A DNA stretch of 45,945 bases from contig JAMCRS010000031.1 of NCBI GenBank assembly GCA_023380675.1, positions 1-45,945 of the forward strand, given 5' to 3'. The notes under the pieces were generated by a model. The model was not told the origin of the DNA, did no database searches, and was given only the letters and a program-made list of their open reading frames with translations. The stretch comes from Chloroflexota bacterium (GTDB lineage: Bacteria; Chloroflexota; Anaerolineae; UBA4142). Below, in pieces: positions 17,275 to 25,091 of this stretch (position 1 is the first letter of the stretch; every line of letters begins with the position of its first letter). Both the position numbers and the translations under genes were made by a program.

Positions 17275-18162
17275 ATGGCAGACAAGCGCACGGTAGATGA
17301 ACTTTCCCTAGAGGAGCTGGAAGCGGTCGTCGAACGGAGGCGGCGCATCGAGCGCGCCCGCACGTTTGCGGAGAGCACGCCCGGCCGTGGATTTCGGCCT
17401 GTCACCGTGCTGCGCGAGGACGATCATCCGCGTGGCGTTGCGCGCGCCCGGTCGATGCGCCTCAAGACCTGGCGCGAGCGAGTGCTCCTCGCTGTCGAGA
17501 TAATGGCGGTGCTCGGCCTGATCGCCATCATCGTCGGATCGTTGACCAATCTGCAGACGTTGAACCAGGAAGTGATTCAAGCGCACGACGCGACGCCGGA
17601 TGCGACCAACGCCGCGAGCTTGGCGGCAGCCCAAGAACTCCCCGGCTCTTCGTTCCCGCCGGCCAGCGAGTCGAGCGAGCTCCCCGGCAGCTCGTTTCCG
17701 CCGGAACCGGCGCCGCCGGCGCTCGGCGTTCGACTTCAGGCAGTCGCCGCGCTGCCAGTGCCAACCCCCGGCCCACGCTCGCCCACGCGCATCGTCATCT
17801 CGGCGATCGACGTCGATTGGCCTGTCGTCGAGGGAGACAGTTGGGATGAATTGAAGCAGGGAATCGGTCATCGGGTCGGCTCCGCCAACCCGGGCGAGCG
17901 CGGCAACCTGGTGCTGTCGGGACATGATGACGTCTACGGAGAGCCGTTTCGTGACCTGGAGAAGCTCAACGTCGGCAGCGAGGTGCTGGTCTACGCCGGG
18001 GGGACTTCGTTCCGATACGTCGTCAAGGCCCGGCGGGTCGTCGCGCCGTCAGATTTGTCCGTACTAGCTGCGTCTAAAAGTCCGGTCATTACGCTCATAA
18101 CGTGTACGCCGTATCGAGTCGACACGAGTCGACTGGTTGTGATCGGCGAGCTCGTGCCATAA
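17275..18162 (+). CDS. sortase-family transpeptidase, 295 aa
   Basis: The catalytic residues of sortases are all visible: His217 in LSGHDDVYG, Cys277 in the TLITC motif and Arg286 in TSRLVVIG. A single hydrophobic segment (about 65-90) follows a long basic cytosolic N-terminus (1-64). Residues about 120-155 are a Pro/Ser-rich linker holding two copies of ELPGSSFPP. Sortases cleave sorting signals and attach proteins to cell-wall or pilin acceptors. No LPxTG-type substrate was recognised nearby. The frame is open upstream into murJ, but the promoter at 17234-17261 fixes the start at or after 17275. The class (C/E-like) is uncertain. Confidence 0.88.
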   Translation: MADKRTVDELSLEELEAVVERRRRIERARTFAESTPGRGFRPVTVLREDDHPRGVARARSMRLKTWRERVLLAVEIMAVLGLIAIIVGSLTNLQTLNQEVIQAHDATPDATNAASLAAAQELPGSSFPPASESSELPGSSFPPEPAPPALGVRLQAVAALPVPTPGPRSPTRIVISAIDVDWPVVEGDSWDELKQGIGHRVGSANPGERGNLVLSGHDDVYGEPFRDLEKLNVGSEVLVYAGGTSFRYVVKARRVVAPSDLSVLAASKSPVITLITCTPYRVDTSRLVVIGELVP

Positions 18163-18186
18163 TCGATTATCGCCCAGGAGGAAATC

Positions 18187-18450
18187 ATGCCCAAAAAAAC
18201 AAGGAAGATGAAACAGCGGGCGGCGGAGAGACGAACCATGTTGCCAGGCGCTCCGCTCGAGTCGGAGCCGGGTGAGGCGCCGGGCTCGGGGGACACGCCA
18301 GTGCGGACGCGGACCGAATTCATGTCGGCACGCGCGCCGACTCCGATCAGCTACGACTACTCGCACATCTACAACGATCTCAAGCGGATTGCGATGTTCG
18401 CTGCGTTCTTCTTTGTCGTTCTGATCGCGCTCTCGTTCGTGATAAAGTAG
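18187..18450 (+). CDS. small tail-anchored membrane protein, 87 aa
   Basis: A basic N-terminus (KKTRKMKQRAAERR), a Pro/Glu/Gly-rich middle, a conserved-looking SYDYSHIYNDLKRI segment (about 54-68) and a C-terminal membrane helix (about 67-86). AGGAGG sits 6 nt before the ATG, 24 nt after the sortase gene, and a strong terminator follows. The shape resembles small integral-membrane proteins cotranscribed with envelope genes. It has no sorting signal. Function unknown, and a link to the sortase is inferred only from cotranscription. Confidence 0.72.
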   Translation: MPKKTRKMKQRAAERRTMLPGAPLESEPGEAPGSGDTPVRTRTEFMSARAPTPISYDYSHIYNDLKRIAMFAAFFFVVLIALSFVIK

Positions 18451-18463
18451 CCGGCGCTTTATG

Positions 18464-18512
18464 AAGAACTGCGGCGAGCCCTTAGTCGGGCTTGCCGCAG
18501 TTCTTCTTTTTG
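18464..18512 (+). terminator. strong intrinsic terminator after the sortase operon
   Basis: An 18-bp stem (18464-18481 with 18488-18505, one G-T wobble) with a 6-nt loop, followed by CTTTTTGG. It lies between convergent genes. On the minus strand the stem is not followed by a T-run, so it is mainly a plus-strand terminator. Confidence 0.85.
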
Positions 18513-18525
18513 GACTCGAGACGTC

Positions 18526-19281
18526 TCAGTCGGACGATGGGATCTCGCCGGGCACGTGGACGCGCGGAAAGCCGATGAGTCCGCGCAGCCCCAGGTCTAA
18601 CAAGAGGTGTACGGACAGCGCATACCACGAGTTCTGCGTGAAGATGAACACGATCGTGCTGACCACCGCAATGCTGCCGCTCCACAATGGCGCGTCCGCC
18701 CGGGAGACGTCGAGCGCGGCGGTGCGCACCGCGGGATTGCTCCATCCTTCGACGAATACCAGAGCGAGGCCAAAGAAACTTCCCCAGTACGAATCCCCCA
18801 TCCAGAGAATCGGGCCGCTGCGATAGAACGCCCAGTGGGCTTCCTGGTAAAGCACTTCGACGATGTGCCTGGCCCAATTCCACCCGGTGCTGTCGACCGC
18901 GTGTGGGTGCTCGGCACGCGCGTACGGCCTCCAGATCCAAATAAACACCAGCGCGGCGCCGATGCCCAGGATCGGCAGATCGAACGCTGAAGTGATCCAG
19001 TCGAGGTTCCATATTCCCAGCGCGCGCACGCTGTTGTAGCCGAGCATGAGCGTGCCCCACGGCAGCGCGAGATAGTAGAGCCAGCGCACCACTTCCCCGG
19101 CGATGCGCGCCACCCATGCCGATTGCACCCAATCCGCCAAGCGACCCAAACGCCCGGGCCGCGTAATGCGATAGGTCCACGAGACGTTCGCGCCGAGAGC
19201 GTAAAGGGCGATCGAAAGGCCGAGCGCGATCGCGAGCGCCTGCCGCGGTTCCAGAGAATACAGAAATTCGGAAAGACTCAA
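18526..19281 (-). CDS. polytopic membrane protein of unknown function, 251 aa
   Basis: Six or so hydrophobic segments (about 12-32, 60-85, 90-115, 160-180, 195-215, 220-238). Polar residues sit in or near membrane regions: EVLYQEAHWAFYR (about 137-149) and SVHLLLDLGLRG near the end. This Glu...His...His/Asp pattern recalls intramembrane metalloproteases of the CPBP type, but the EExxxR motif is not complete, so no family is assigned. The TTG start overlaps the histidine-kinase stop codon (TTGA), which suggests translational coupling and a membrane partner role for the kinase. Confidence 0.7.
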   Translation of the reverse strand: MSLSEFLYSLEPRQALAIALGLSIALYALGANVSWTYRITRPGRLGRLADWVQSAWVARIAGEVVRWLYYLALPWGTLMLGYNSVRALGIWNLDWITSAFDLPILGIGAALVFIWIWRPYARAEHPHAVDSTGWNWARHIVEVLYQEAHWAFYRSGPILWMGDSYWGSFFGLALVFVEGWSNPAVRTAALDVSRADAPLWSGSIAVVSTIVFIFTQNSWYALSVHLLLDLGLRGLIGFPRVHVPGEIPSSD

Positions 19282-21032
19282 TTGTTCGCCTCTTGCGTCG
19301 GAGAGAACAAGGGTACGATGAGCGTGATCCGCGTTCCCTTGCCAGGCACGGAGTCGACGCGCAGCTCGCCGTTGATCAGCATCGCGCGGTCGTGCATGTT
19401 CTGTAGTCCAAGGCTCGAACGGTCCTGGTACGAGGAGACGACGCGGTCTACGTCGAAGCCAACCCCTTCGTCGCGCACAACCGCCACGAGCGCATTGCTG
19501 CGCCTCTCAGCACTGATGTAAATTTTGCTGCTGTGCGCGTGCTTGCGGGCGTTCGTCACCGCTTCGTCGACGATGGCGAAGACCGTCGCCGCCACGTTGA
19601 GGTCCAGGTCGCTGCCGAAATCTCCCGGCTCCACGATCACCTGCAGTCTTTCTGTGTCGCGAAGACGCTCGCCGTACTGCTTGAGCGCGGCGGACAGCCC
19701 TTTCGTCTCGAGCGCGAGCGGCCGCAGAGTAAAGAGAGCAGTGCGGATCTCTTTGACCGTCTGTTGCGCGGTGGCGCGTGCTTTTTCCAGTTCTTGTTTC
19801 GCGTCGCCTGGATCGCGATCGAGCAGGTGGCTGATATAGTCGAGCTGCATGACCAAGCCGGCCACTTTCTGCGTTGGGCCGTCGTGCAGGTCGCGGGCAA
19901 GCTTTTGCCTCATCTCGTTTTCGCTGTGAATGATGCGGTCCTGCTCGAGGCGGCTCGTTTGATAGAGCTTTGCATTTTGGAACGCCACCCCCGCCTGGCT
20001 CGTAAACGCCCGCATCAAGTCCAGATGCTGCGGCGAAGGACGGCGCGGCGCCGGCGTCGCGAGGACGACGACGCCGTACTGGTCCAGGCCAGCTTGAAGG
20101 GGATAACATACCCCGCTGCGACACCGTTGGAGCGCCAGAAATGCGCCGAGCTCCCCGTCGTTGTTCACCTGGTCGAATACCACCGGGTTGCCCGCCTTGA
20201 GTGTTTCGGCGACGATCCCGCTCTTGCCGGCGATCGTCCGATCGACGTCCCGCTTGTCCAGGTTTCGGTTCGCGACCACGTGCATCGTTTGCGCCGGGTC
20301 GTCGTCGGCGAAGAAGAACGCGATGCCGACGGACGGCCCGTCTTCCCGCCGAGCCTCCGGCAGTCCGGCAACCCCGGCCTCCAGCATTCCTTCTAATACC
20401 GAAGAATAGCTCGACGTGAGGCTGAGAACGTCCGTGGACTTGAACAGGAGTCTGGCACCGGCCATCGCGTGCCGCAATTCTTCCAGTTCTGCGGCGGCCG
20501 TCGTGACCGCGGATTTCCTCTCGTGGACCGCGAGATATCCAACCAGGGTCGAAAGCGCCGGCAGTCCGGCGACCGCCAAAACGGTCTCGATCTCGCCCGG
20601 TCCGGCGAGTCCGTTGGCCGCCGCAAGTGTGCGCGCTCCAAGCGAGATTGCCAGAACGCCGCCGGTCAGAAAACCGGCCGCAGGCCCGAACCGGATCGCG
20701 CCGACGAACGCTGGAAACAGCGAAAAGAGAGAGAGGGTGCTGGCGCCGCTGGTAGCACAGTAGGGCAGCGCTCCAAAGAGAAGGGTGTCGGCGGCGACCG
20801 TTGCGACCGCGAGGGACGGCGGCGTCATCTGGAAGAACAGCAAGAGGCCTAGCGCGCCGTTGAAGACCGCGACGGCGGCGAACCACGCCCACAGGGCAGC
20901 CGGCAAGCCCAGGCTGCCATTGGCAATCCAGGCGACCACGAAAGCGAAGAGCCACACGATCCAGCGTACGCGAAACACCACACGGTCGACGGGCGCCGGC
21001 GGCGTCCGCTCGGACGCTGGCACAGTGTCCAC
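19278..21032 (-). CDS. membrane sensor histidine kinase (GAF, HisKA_3, HATPase), about 584 aa
   Basis: Five or six N-terminal membrane helices (about 20-180) are followed by a GAF-like domain (about 215-360), a HisKA_3 dimerisation helix with phospho-acceptor His about 383 in ARDLHDGPTQKV, and an HATPase domain with DEAVTNARKHA, DEGVGFD and SLGLQNMHDRA. This is the NarX/DegS/LiaS class, which normally phosphorylates a NarL-type regulator. No such regulator is in the window. The frame is open through the upstream tRNA, but that cannot be coding. AGGAGG at 21048-21043 points to the GTG at 21032 or the TTG at 21035. Confidence 0.88.
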   Translation of the reverse strand: MDTVPASERTPPAPVDRVVFRVRWIVWLFAFVVAWIANGSLGLPAALWAWFAAVAVFNGALGLLLFFQMTPPSLAVATVAADTLLFGALPYCATSGASTLSLFSLFPAFVGAIRFGPAAGFLTGGVLAISLGARTLAAANGLAGPGEIETVLAVAGLPALSTLVGYLAVHERKSAVTTAAAELEELRHAMAGARLLFKSTDVLSLTSSYSSVLEGMLEAGVAGLPEARREDGPSVGIAFFFADDDPAQTMHVVANRNLDKRDVDRTIAGKSGIVAETLKAGNPVVFDQVNNDGELGAFLALQRCRSGVCYPLQAGLDQYGVVVLATPAPRRPSPQHLDLMRAFTSQAGVAFQNAKLYQTSRLEQDRIIHSENEMRQKLARDLHDGPTQKVAGLVMQLDYISHLLDRDPGDAKQELEKARATAQQTVKEIRTALFTLRPLALETKGLSAALKQYGERLRDTERLQVIVEPGDFGSDLDLNVAATVFAIVDEAVTNARKHAHSSKIYISAERRSNALVAVVRDEGVGFDVDRVVSSYQDRSSLGLQNMHDRAMLINGELRVDSVPGKGTRITLIVPLFSPTQEANN

Positions 21033-21068
21033 CAACGCTCGACCTCCTGTTTCCAACTCATCACAAAG

Positions 21069-21091
21069 AACCGCGGCAGCGGGCCGCGGTT
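21069..21091 (-). terminator. hairpin between tRNA-Val and the histidine kinase
   Basis: AACCGCGGC pairs perfectly with GCCGCGGTT over 9 bp with a 5-nt loop. On the minus strand it is followed by CTTTG only, so it is a weak or leaky terminator. It may separate the tRNA 3' end from the kinase message. Confidence 0.45.
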
Positions 21092-21105
21092 TCTGCACGT
21101 GTGTG

Positions 21106-21179
21106 TGGGCGGTATAGGACTCGAACCTATGATCTCGCGGATGTGAACCGCGCGCTCTAACCAACTGAGCCAACCGCCC
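21106..21179 (-). tRNA. tRNA-Val (anticodon CAC)
   Basis: 74 nt folding as a cloverleaf: acceptor stem GGGCGGT/ACCGCCC, D-arm GCTC/GAGC with loop AGTTGGTTA, anticodon stem CGCGG/CCGCG with loop TTCACAT giving anticodon CAC, and T-arm ATAGG/CCTAT with loop TTCGAGT. Discriminator base A. The 3' CCA is not encoded, so it must be added by a nucleotidyltransferase. It decodes GUG. A minus-strand promoter lies directly upstream. Confidence 0.95.
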
Positions 21180-21190
21180 GACGTTAAAAG

Positions 21191-21219
21191 ATTATATCAT
21201 GGCCGCAGGCAAATTGCAA
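21191..21219 (-). promoter_or_regulatory. tRNA-Val promoter
   Basis: Minus-strand TTGCAA (21219-21214), 17 nt, TATAAT (21196-21191), 12 nt upstream of the tRNA 5' end. The -35 box lies 1 nt from the -35 box of the opposite promoter. Confidence 0.7.
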
Positions 21220-21220
21220 A

Positions 21221-21249
21221 TTGCATTTTCGTACGGGTCGTGGTATGAT
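21221..21249 (+). promoter_or_regulatory. promoter of the secreted Thr/Pro-rich protein gene
   Basis: TTGCAT (21221-21226), 17 nt, TATGAT (21244-21249), 28 nt before the ATG at 21278. It is divergent from, and abutting, the tRNA-Val promoter. Confidence 0.65.
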
Positions 21250-21277
21250 TTCCACGATCGAGAAACGAGGAGACACG

Positions 21278-21988
21278 ATGCAAGACCGCTATTACATCAT
21301 TGCGATCGTCGTCATCCTGGGCATTTGCTGCCTCGGGGGCTACGTGGCCGTTTCCGGTTATCTGAACAGCAATGCCCCGACCCTTTCCTTCCTGACGCCG
21401 GGTGCGCCCGTGACCCCGGTCGTGGTTGTCGTCAGCACGGATACACCGGTGGCGACCCTGACCCGTGCGCCCGCGAGCGGGCCGACCGCGCCGCCGCTTC
21501 CCTCTCCCCTCGGCGCATTTCAAACGATTGCGGCCGAGACGACGCAAGGTCCGGCGACTCCGACGGTAAACAAGACCGCCGCGCCGGCGGCCGCGACGAC
21601 TCAAGCGCCGACGGCGCCGGCGGCAGCGACCTGTGACAAGTTTCCGTACTGCCCGAAGGGCGGGCCTCCCGATTTTGCACTCGGTCCAACTGGGAAGGAA
21701 TGCCCGACGAACTATATCTGGGGTCGGGTGGCGGATAAGAACGGCAACGGGGTCGCCAATGTCAAGATTCGCTTTAAGCTTATTGACACGGGCGAAAGCG
21801 ATATCGTGGTTACCAAGGGCCCGCCGGACCCTGCCGGGGCGTATAACATTCCGGTGAAGCCGGGCAGTTCCTGGCTGGTCTGGGTTACGGACGGAACGAA
21901 CCAGCTGAGTCCCCAGGTCACCGTCACTACGGCCGGATATACCGGCTCGGGTGATTGTCCCACCCGCAGGGATTTCGTCCAACAATGA
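21278..21988 (+). CDS. membrane-anchored extracytoplasmic protein with Thr/Pro/Ala stalk, 236 aa
   Basis: A hydrophobic N-terminal segment (about 5-28, IIAIVVILGICCLGG) serves as signal anchor. Residues about 32-120 are a Thr/Pro/Ala-rich stalk typical of an extended wall-spanning linker. The C-terminal domain (about 121-236) begins with CDKFPYC, includes VADKNGNGVANVKIRFKL and GAYNIPVKPGSSWLVWV, and resembles the Ig-like carboxypeptidase-regulatory / SdrD-B fold that carries structural or ligand-binding roles. Cysteines at both ends of this domain (CPKGG..., GDCPTRR) could pair. GAGGAG precedes the ATG at 21278, the first start after the promoter. Exact function unknown. Confidence 0.8.
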   Translation: MQDRYYIIAIVVILGICCLGGYVAVSGYLNSNAPTLSFLTPGAPVTPVVVVVSTDTPVATLTRAPASGPTAPPLPSPLGAFQTIAAETTQGPATPTVNKTAAPAAATTQAPTAPAAATCDKFPYCPKGGPPDFALGPTGKECPTNYIWGRVADKNGNGVANVKIRFKLIDTGESDIVVTKGPPDPAGAYNIPVKPGSSWLVWVTDGTNQLSPQVTVTTAGYTGSGDCPTRRDFVQQ

Positions 21989-22002
21989 TGCTGGAAATGC
22001 GA

Positions 22003-22039
22003 ACGAGCCGGGAGGAAAGATACTCTCGGCTCGTTTTTT
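22003..22039 (+). terminator. intrinsic terminator
   Basis: A 12-bp stem (22003-22014 with 22023-22034, one G-T wobble), 8-nt loop and T6 (22034-22039). It ends the secreted-protein transcript, 15 nt after its stop, and separates it from the convergent glycoside hydrolase gene. Confidence 0.85.
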
Positions 22040-22055
22040 CGTTCTTAGAGTGCGG

Positions 22056-23345
22056 CTATTTCTTCATCGCTTTGATCCGAACGTACGCCGCACGCGGCGT
22101 GCCGTCCGGCTGGTCGATCGACCACCAGTATTCCTCGCTGTCCTGGGTCCAATCCGGATTGCACATGTAGATCACGAACATCGCGCCGATCCAAGGCGAC
22201 CAATTCGCCTTGGCGTATTGGAATGCGCCGACGATATACTTGGCCTGTGTCTGCTCGTCGACGTGAAACCAATTGTAGGCGGGGTGAATCGCGTCTTGGG
22301 TCCAGCCGAATTCCAGGATCACGATCTGTTTGGCGCTGTCGCCGTGTGCGACCATGATCTTGCGAATGTCCTCGACGTGCCGGAAGGAGTAGATTCGCCC
22401 GGCGGCGCCCTCGCCGTGATTATACGCCGGGTCGGCGGCAACCTGGTCCGGGCTCATCTCCGGCGGGGCCTTGTAACCCGGCGCATGCACCCCGAGCGCG
22501 TCAAAATAGCCGGCGGAATTGTTCTTCATCGCGGTGTACATCCGCTCGACGAATGTGGCATCTGGCATCGCCTGCGAGTTGTCCTGCGTCGTCGGCGTCA
22601 GCCCGGCGCTCACGATGATCGCATTCGGATCGATCGACTTTATCTTGGCGTACGACGCCTTCAGCAACGCAACGTAGGCGGTTGGATTGGGCGCCTGGTT
22701 ACACCACTCGCGTGACAAGTTGGGCTCGTTCCAGATTTCGTACGCGCGAATCCTCCCCTTGTAACGCGTCACGAACGCGGTGAGGAAATCCAGCCAGTCT
22801 TGGGTGTTCTTGGCCGGCCCCATCGAGGACTTGGCCGTGCTAAAACAGCCGGGCGCTGCCCATTCAGGCGCATTGTCCATCCGGGCGAGAATGTCGATCC
22901 CCTTTGCGTTCGACACCTCTACGGCTTGATCGGCGTGGCTCCAGTCGAACGTCCCCTTGCTGGCGCCCTCGATATCCCGCCAGGCAAACTGCTGTTTGAC
23001 CCAGGTAAGGCCTGCGTCTTTCATGAGGCCCAGATCACGGTCGGCTGTTTCCGGGTGCCACCAGAGGAACGCCTGCGCGCCATATTCCGGCGAGCTCATC
23101 TTGGCTGATTTCTTCGGTGGCAGCGGCTCCGACGCCGGTCCGGTAGGCGTGCCAACCGATGCCGGGGCGCTGCCTTTGGTAGGCGCAGCAGACGATCCTT
23201 TGGTCGGGACCGCGACCGCTTCCTTAGTCGTGTCCTGCGTGGCGTTCGGCGTTTCGGTTGGTGCGGAGGCTAAGCTGGAAATCGAGCAGCTGATCGATAC
23301 GAGGGTGAGGAAGATCAGAGCGAACTTGAGACGGGACGAGCGCAT
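22056..23345 (-). CDS. secreted clan GH-A glycoside hydrolase-like protein, 429 aa
   Basis: A basic N-terminus and hydrophobic segment ending in SISCSISS (about 8-25) form a signal peptide, possibly a lipoprotein signal with an imperfect lipobox (Cys20). A Thr/Pro/Ala linker with two PTKGS-type repeats follows (about 28-80). The catalytic domain is a TIM-barrel clan A hydrolase: acid/base Glu207 in EIWNEPNLS and nucleophile Glu345 in VILEFGWTQ, with WVKQQFAWRDIE near strand 2. It resembles the GH39/GH5-like proteins of Chloroflexota. It probably cleaves a beta-linked glycan outside the cell. Substrate unknown. The promoter is at 23388-23416. Confidence 0.85.
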   Translation of the reverse strand: MRSSRLKFALIFLTLVSISCSISSLASAPTETPNATQDTTKEAVAVPTKGSSAAPTKGSAPASVGTPTGPASEPLPPKKSAKMSSPEYGAQAFLWWHPETADRDLGLMKDAGLTWVKQQFAWRDIEGASKGTFDWSHADQAVEVSNAKGIDILARMDNAPEWAAPGCFSTAKSSMGPAKNTQDWLDFLTAFVTRYKGRIRAYEIWNEPNLSREWCNQAPNPTAYVALLKASYAKIKSIDPNAIIVSAGLTPTTQDNSQAMPDATFVERMYTAMKNNSAGYFDALGVHAPGYKAPPEMSPDQVAADPAYNHGEGAAGRIYSFRHVEDIRKIMVAHGDSAKQIVILEFGWTQDAIHPAYNWFHVDEQTQAKYIVGAFQYAKANWSPWIGAMFVIYMCNPDWTQDSEEYWWSIDQPDGTPRAAYVRIKAMKK

Positions 23346-23387
23346 TGACCACCTGAAGGGCGAAATTCTCTGCGTCGAGTGGCCCTC

Positions 23388-23416
23388 ATTATATCATGCG
23401 CCCTCCGGCGGCACAA
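23388..23416 (-). promoter_or_regulatory. glycoside hydrolase promoter
   Basis: Minus-strand TTGTGC (23416-23411), 17 nt, TATAAT (23393-23388), 42 nt before the ATG at 23345. Confidence 0.6.
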
Positions 23417-23684
23417 ATTTCAAATCAGAGCGTCCTTCTTGGCTTTGCGAACAGCGGCTCTCTGCATCGGGCGCAGCAGGGCTCTGATTCGGCCGACGCC
23501 CGGACAGGCTTACGGCGAGCGGTACTTTGATCGTCGCGGCGCACGTAAGCGGTAACCCGGCTCTGCCTTCCATCCCCCCGCGTCTTTCAGCGCCGCGCAC
23601 CGCCACATCCCAGCCGTCCCGCTGAAATTGAACCAAGACGACGAAATACACGCCCGTCGTGAGGATCGGTAAAATATCGATCAT
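23394..23684 (-). CDS. doubtful 96-aa frame after the glycan operon
   Basis: The 343 nt between the ligase-like gene and the glycoside hydrolase contain one frame starting with ATG 4 nt after the ligase stop. Its first 20 residues are hydrophobic (MIDILPILTTGVYFVVLV), but the rest is Arg/Gly/Ser-rich without recognisable pattern, and its end overlaps the hydrolase promoter. It may be a decayed gene or chance. Nothing else is seen in this interval. Confidence 0.2.
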   Translation of the reverse strand: MIDILPILTTGVYFVVLVQFQRDGWDVAVRGAERRGGMEGRAGLPLTCAATIKVPLAVSLSGRRPNQSPAAPDAESRCSQSQEGRSDLKFVPPEGA

Positions 23685-23688
23685 GCCG

Positions 23689-25086
23689 TCAACTGACCGC
23701 AGCGCGCCACGAAGCGCCCCACAGTCCCCAGATCAGGAACTGCCACAGGCGCCCGGGCTCGAGCAGCCAAGTGTAGTAGTCGAAAAGCCCGACCACGGTG
23801 ACCGCGAGCAACAACCCGGCGGCGCCGGCAAACGCGGGCGTGAATGCAATACGGTGTCTATACTTCCACAACGCGAGCCACGGCGCAAGCATCGCCGCCA
23901 AGTACGCCAATCCACCGATGACGCCCGTCTCGGTGGTCGCGTCCAAAAGGGCCAGGTGGGCTGGTTGGTAATCGAACGGAAATAAGGGTGCATCCGCACG
24001 CATCGCCAATGGCGAGGTCCCTATGCCTGAGCCGGTGAACGGGCGCTCTGCCGCGATCTGCAGTGCGGCTCGATTGAGCGCGTCGCGCTCGGCCAACGCG
24101 CGATTCTGGCCGGTGAACATGGAAGGCTCCGCCGGATTGAGCCGAGCTCCTAGAAAACCGGCATCTTGCCAGAGAAAGGGAGCCGCGAATATTCCGGCGG
24201 CCGCGAGCAGACCGATCCAGGATGCGACCACGCCGGCCTGGTGCTTGGCGAACAAGCATATCGCTGCAGCCAGTAGCCCGCAGCCAAGCGCGAGCCAGGC
24301 AGCGCGGGAAAAGGTGAGGAACAGTGCTAACGCGCCCAGGCCAAATAGCGCGATCACGAGCGAGCGCCATCGCGTGTCCACATACCACGCCGCGAGGACG
24401 ACGAGCCCAAACGCCAGGCTGCCTCCTAGAATGTTCGGGTGGTCGGTGAGGCCGTATGCCCGTAGCGAGATCGTCGTTCCGGACCAGACGGTGCTGATCC
24501 CTTGCCACGCTGGGTTCAAAAGCAACTCGCCGACCGACTGCAGTCCGATCGAACGCTGCTGCATCACCTGTGCGATCCCGACGGCTGCCTGGACAAAGAC
24601 CTGCGCCGCAACAGGAACGTAAAGAAACCGGATGGAGCTCAATTCGTTCACGAGATAACCGTAAAGAGCGAACAACCCAACCAGTCGGACGTCGTTGTAG
24701 AGCGAGAGGCTCGGGGACACGGACGTGGCCGTGCTTGCGATCGCAATTCCGACGACAGCGGCGACCGGCACTGTGAGATGGCGCGGTCCCCAAACGATAC
24801 GGCGCGGCTTGAGCGCCAAGGAGATGAGCCATAACGCCAGTGTCGCTGCCAGAAACGCGTCGCTCGCAAAGAATTGCCAGTCAGTATAGTCGGAAAAGAT
24901 CGGTGGATTCGGGTTCGCCGCGAGGGTTGTTCTCAGCCGGAAGGGCGCGCAAAAGACAAGCACCGCAAACGCGGCTTGCGACGCAAGGCGCGCTGCAAGT
25001 GCCGCGTGCTCGCGGTCGAGCCAATGGGCGATATTGATACGGCGTCCACGATAGGTCAAGGGGTAAGCGAGGTCGATTCGCATCAT
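23689..25086 (-). CDS. O-antigen ligase / Wzy-like membrane protein, 465 aa
   Basis: About 11-12 hydrophobic spans and a large loop. The segment GLTDHPNILGGSLAFGLVVL and the following LALFLTFSRAAWLALG are the characteristic Wzy_C/O-antigen-ligase block (conserved HPN and FSRAA). Such proteins join lipid-linked glycans to a lipid or protein, or polymerise repeat units, at the outer face of the membrane. The ATG at 25086, 5 nt after the glycosyltransferase stop, begins just before the first helices; upstream codons overlap that gene. It is the last gene of the operon. Ligase versus polymerase cannot be told apart. Confidence 0.85.
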   Translation of the reverse strand: MMRIDLAYPLTYRGRRINIAHWLDREHAALAARLASQAAFAVLVFCAPFRLRTTLAANPNPPIFSDYTDWQFFASDAFLAATLALWLISLALKPRRIVWGPRHLTVPVAAVVGIAIASTATSVSPSLSLYNDVRLVGLFALYGYLVNELSSIRFLYVPVAAQVFVQAAVGIAQVMQQRSIGLQSVGELLLNPAWQGISTVWSGTTISLRAYGLTDHPNILGGSLAFGLVVLAAWYVDTRWRSLVIALFGLGALALFLTFSRAAWLALGCGLLAAAICLFAKHQAGVVASWIGLLAAAGIFAAPFLWQDAGFLGARLNPAEPSMFTGQNRALAERDALNRAALQIAAERPFTGSGIGTSPLAMRADAPLFPFDYQPAHLALLDATTETGVIGGLAYLAAMLAPWLALWKYRHRIAFTPAFAGAAGLLLAVTVVGLFDYYTWLLEPGRLWQFLIWGLWGASWRAAVS

Positions 25087-25091
25087 GTGCG

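Noticed and set aside
19507..20955. 482-codon second minus-strand frame in the histidine kinase
   Set aside because: Same strand, different frame; Arg/Gly-rich, and the kinase frame contains all catalytic motifs.
21033..21173. N-terminal extension of the histidine kinase
   Set aside because: It would translate a complete tRNA-Val gene. The ribosome-binding site at 21043-21048 gives a sensible start.
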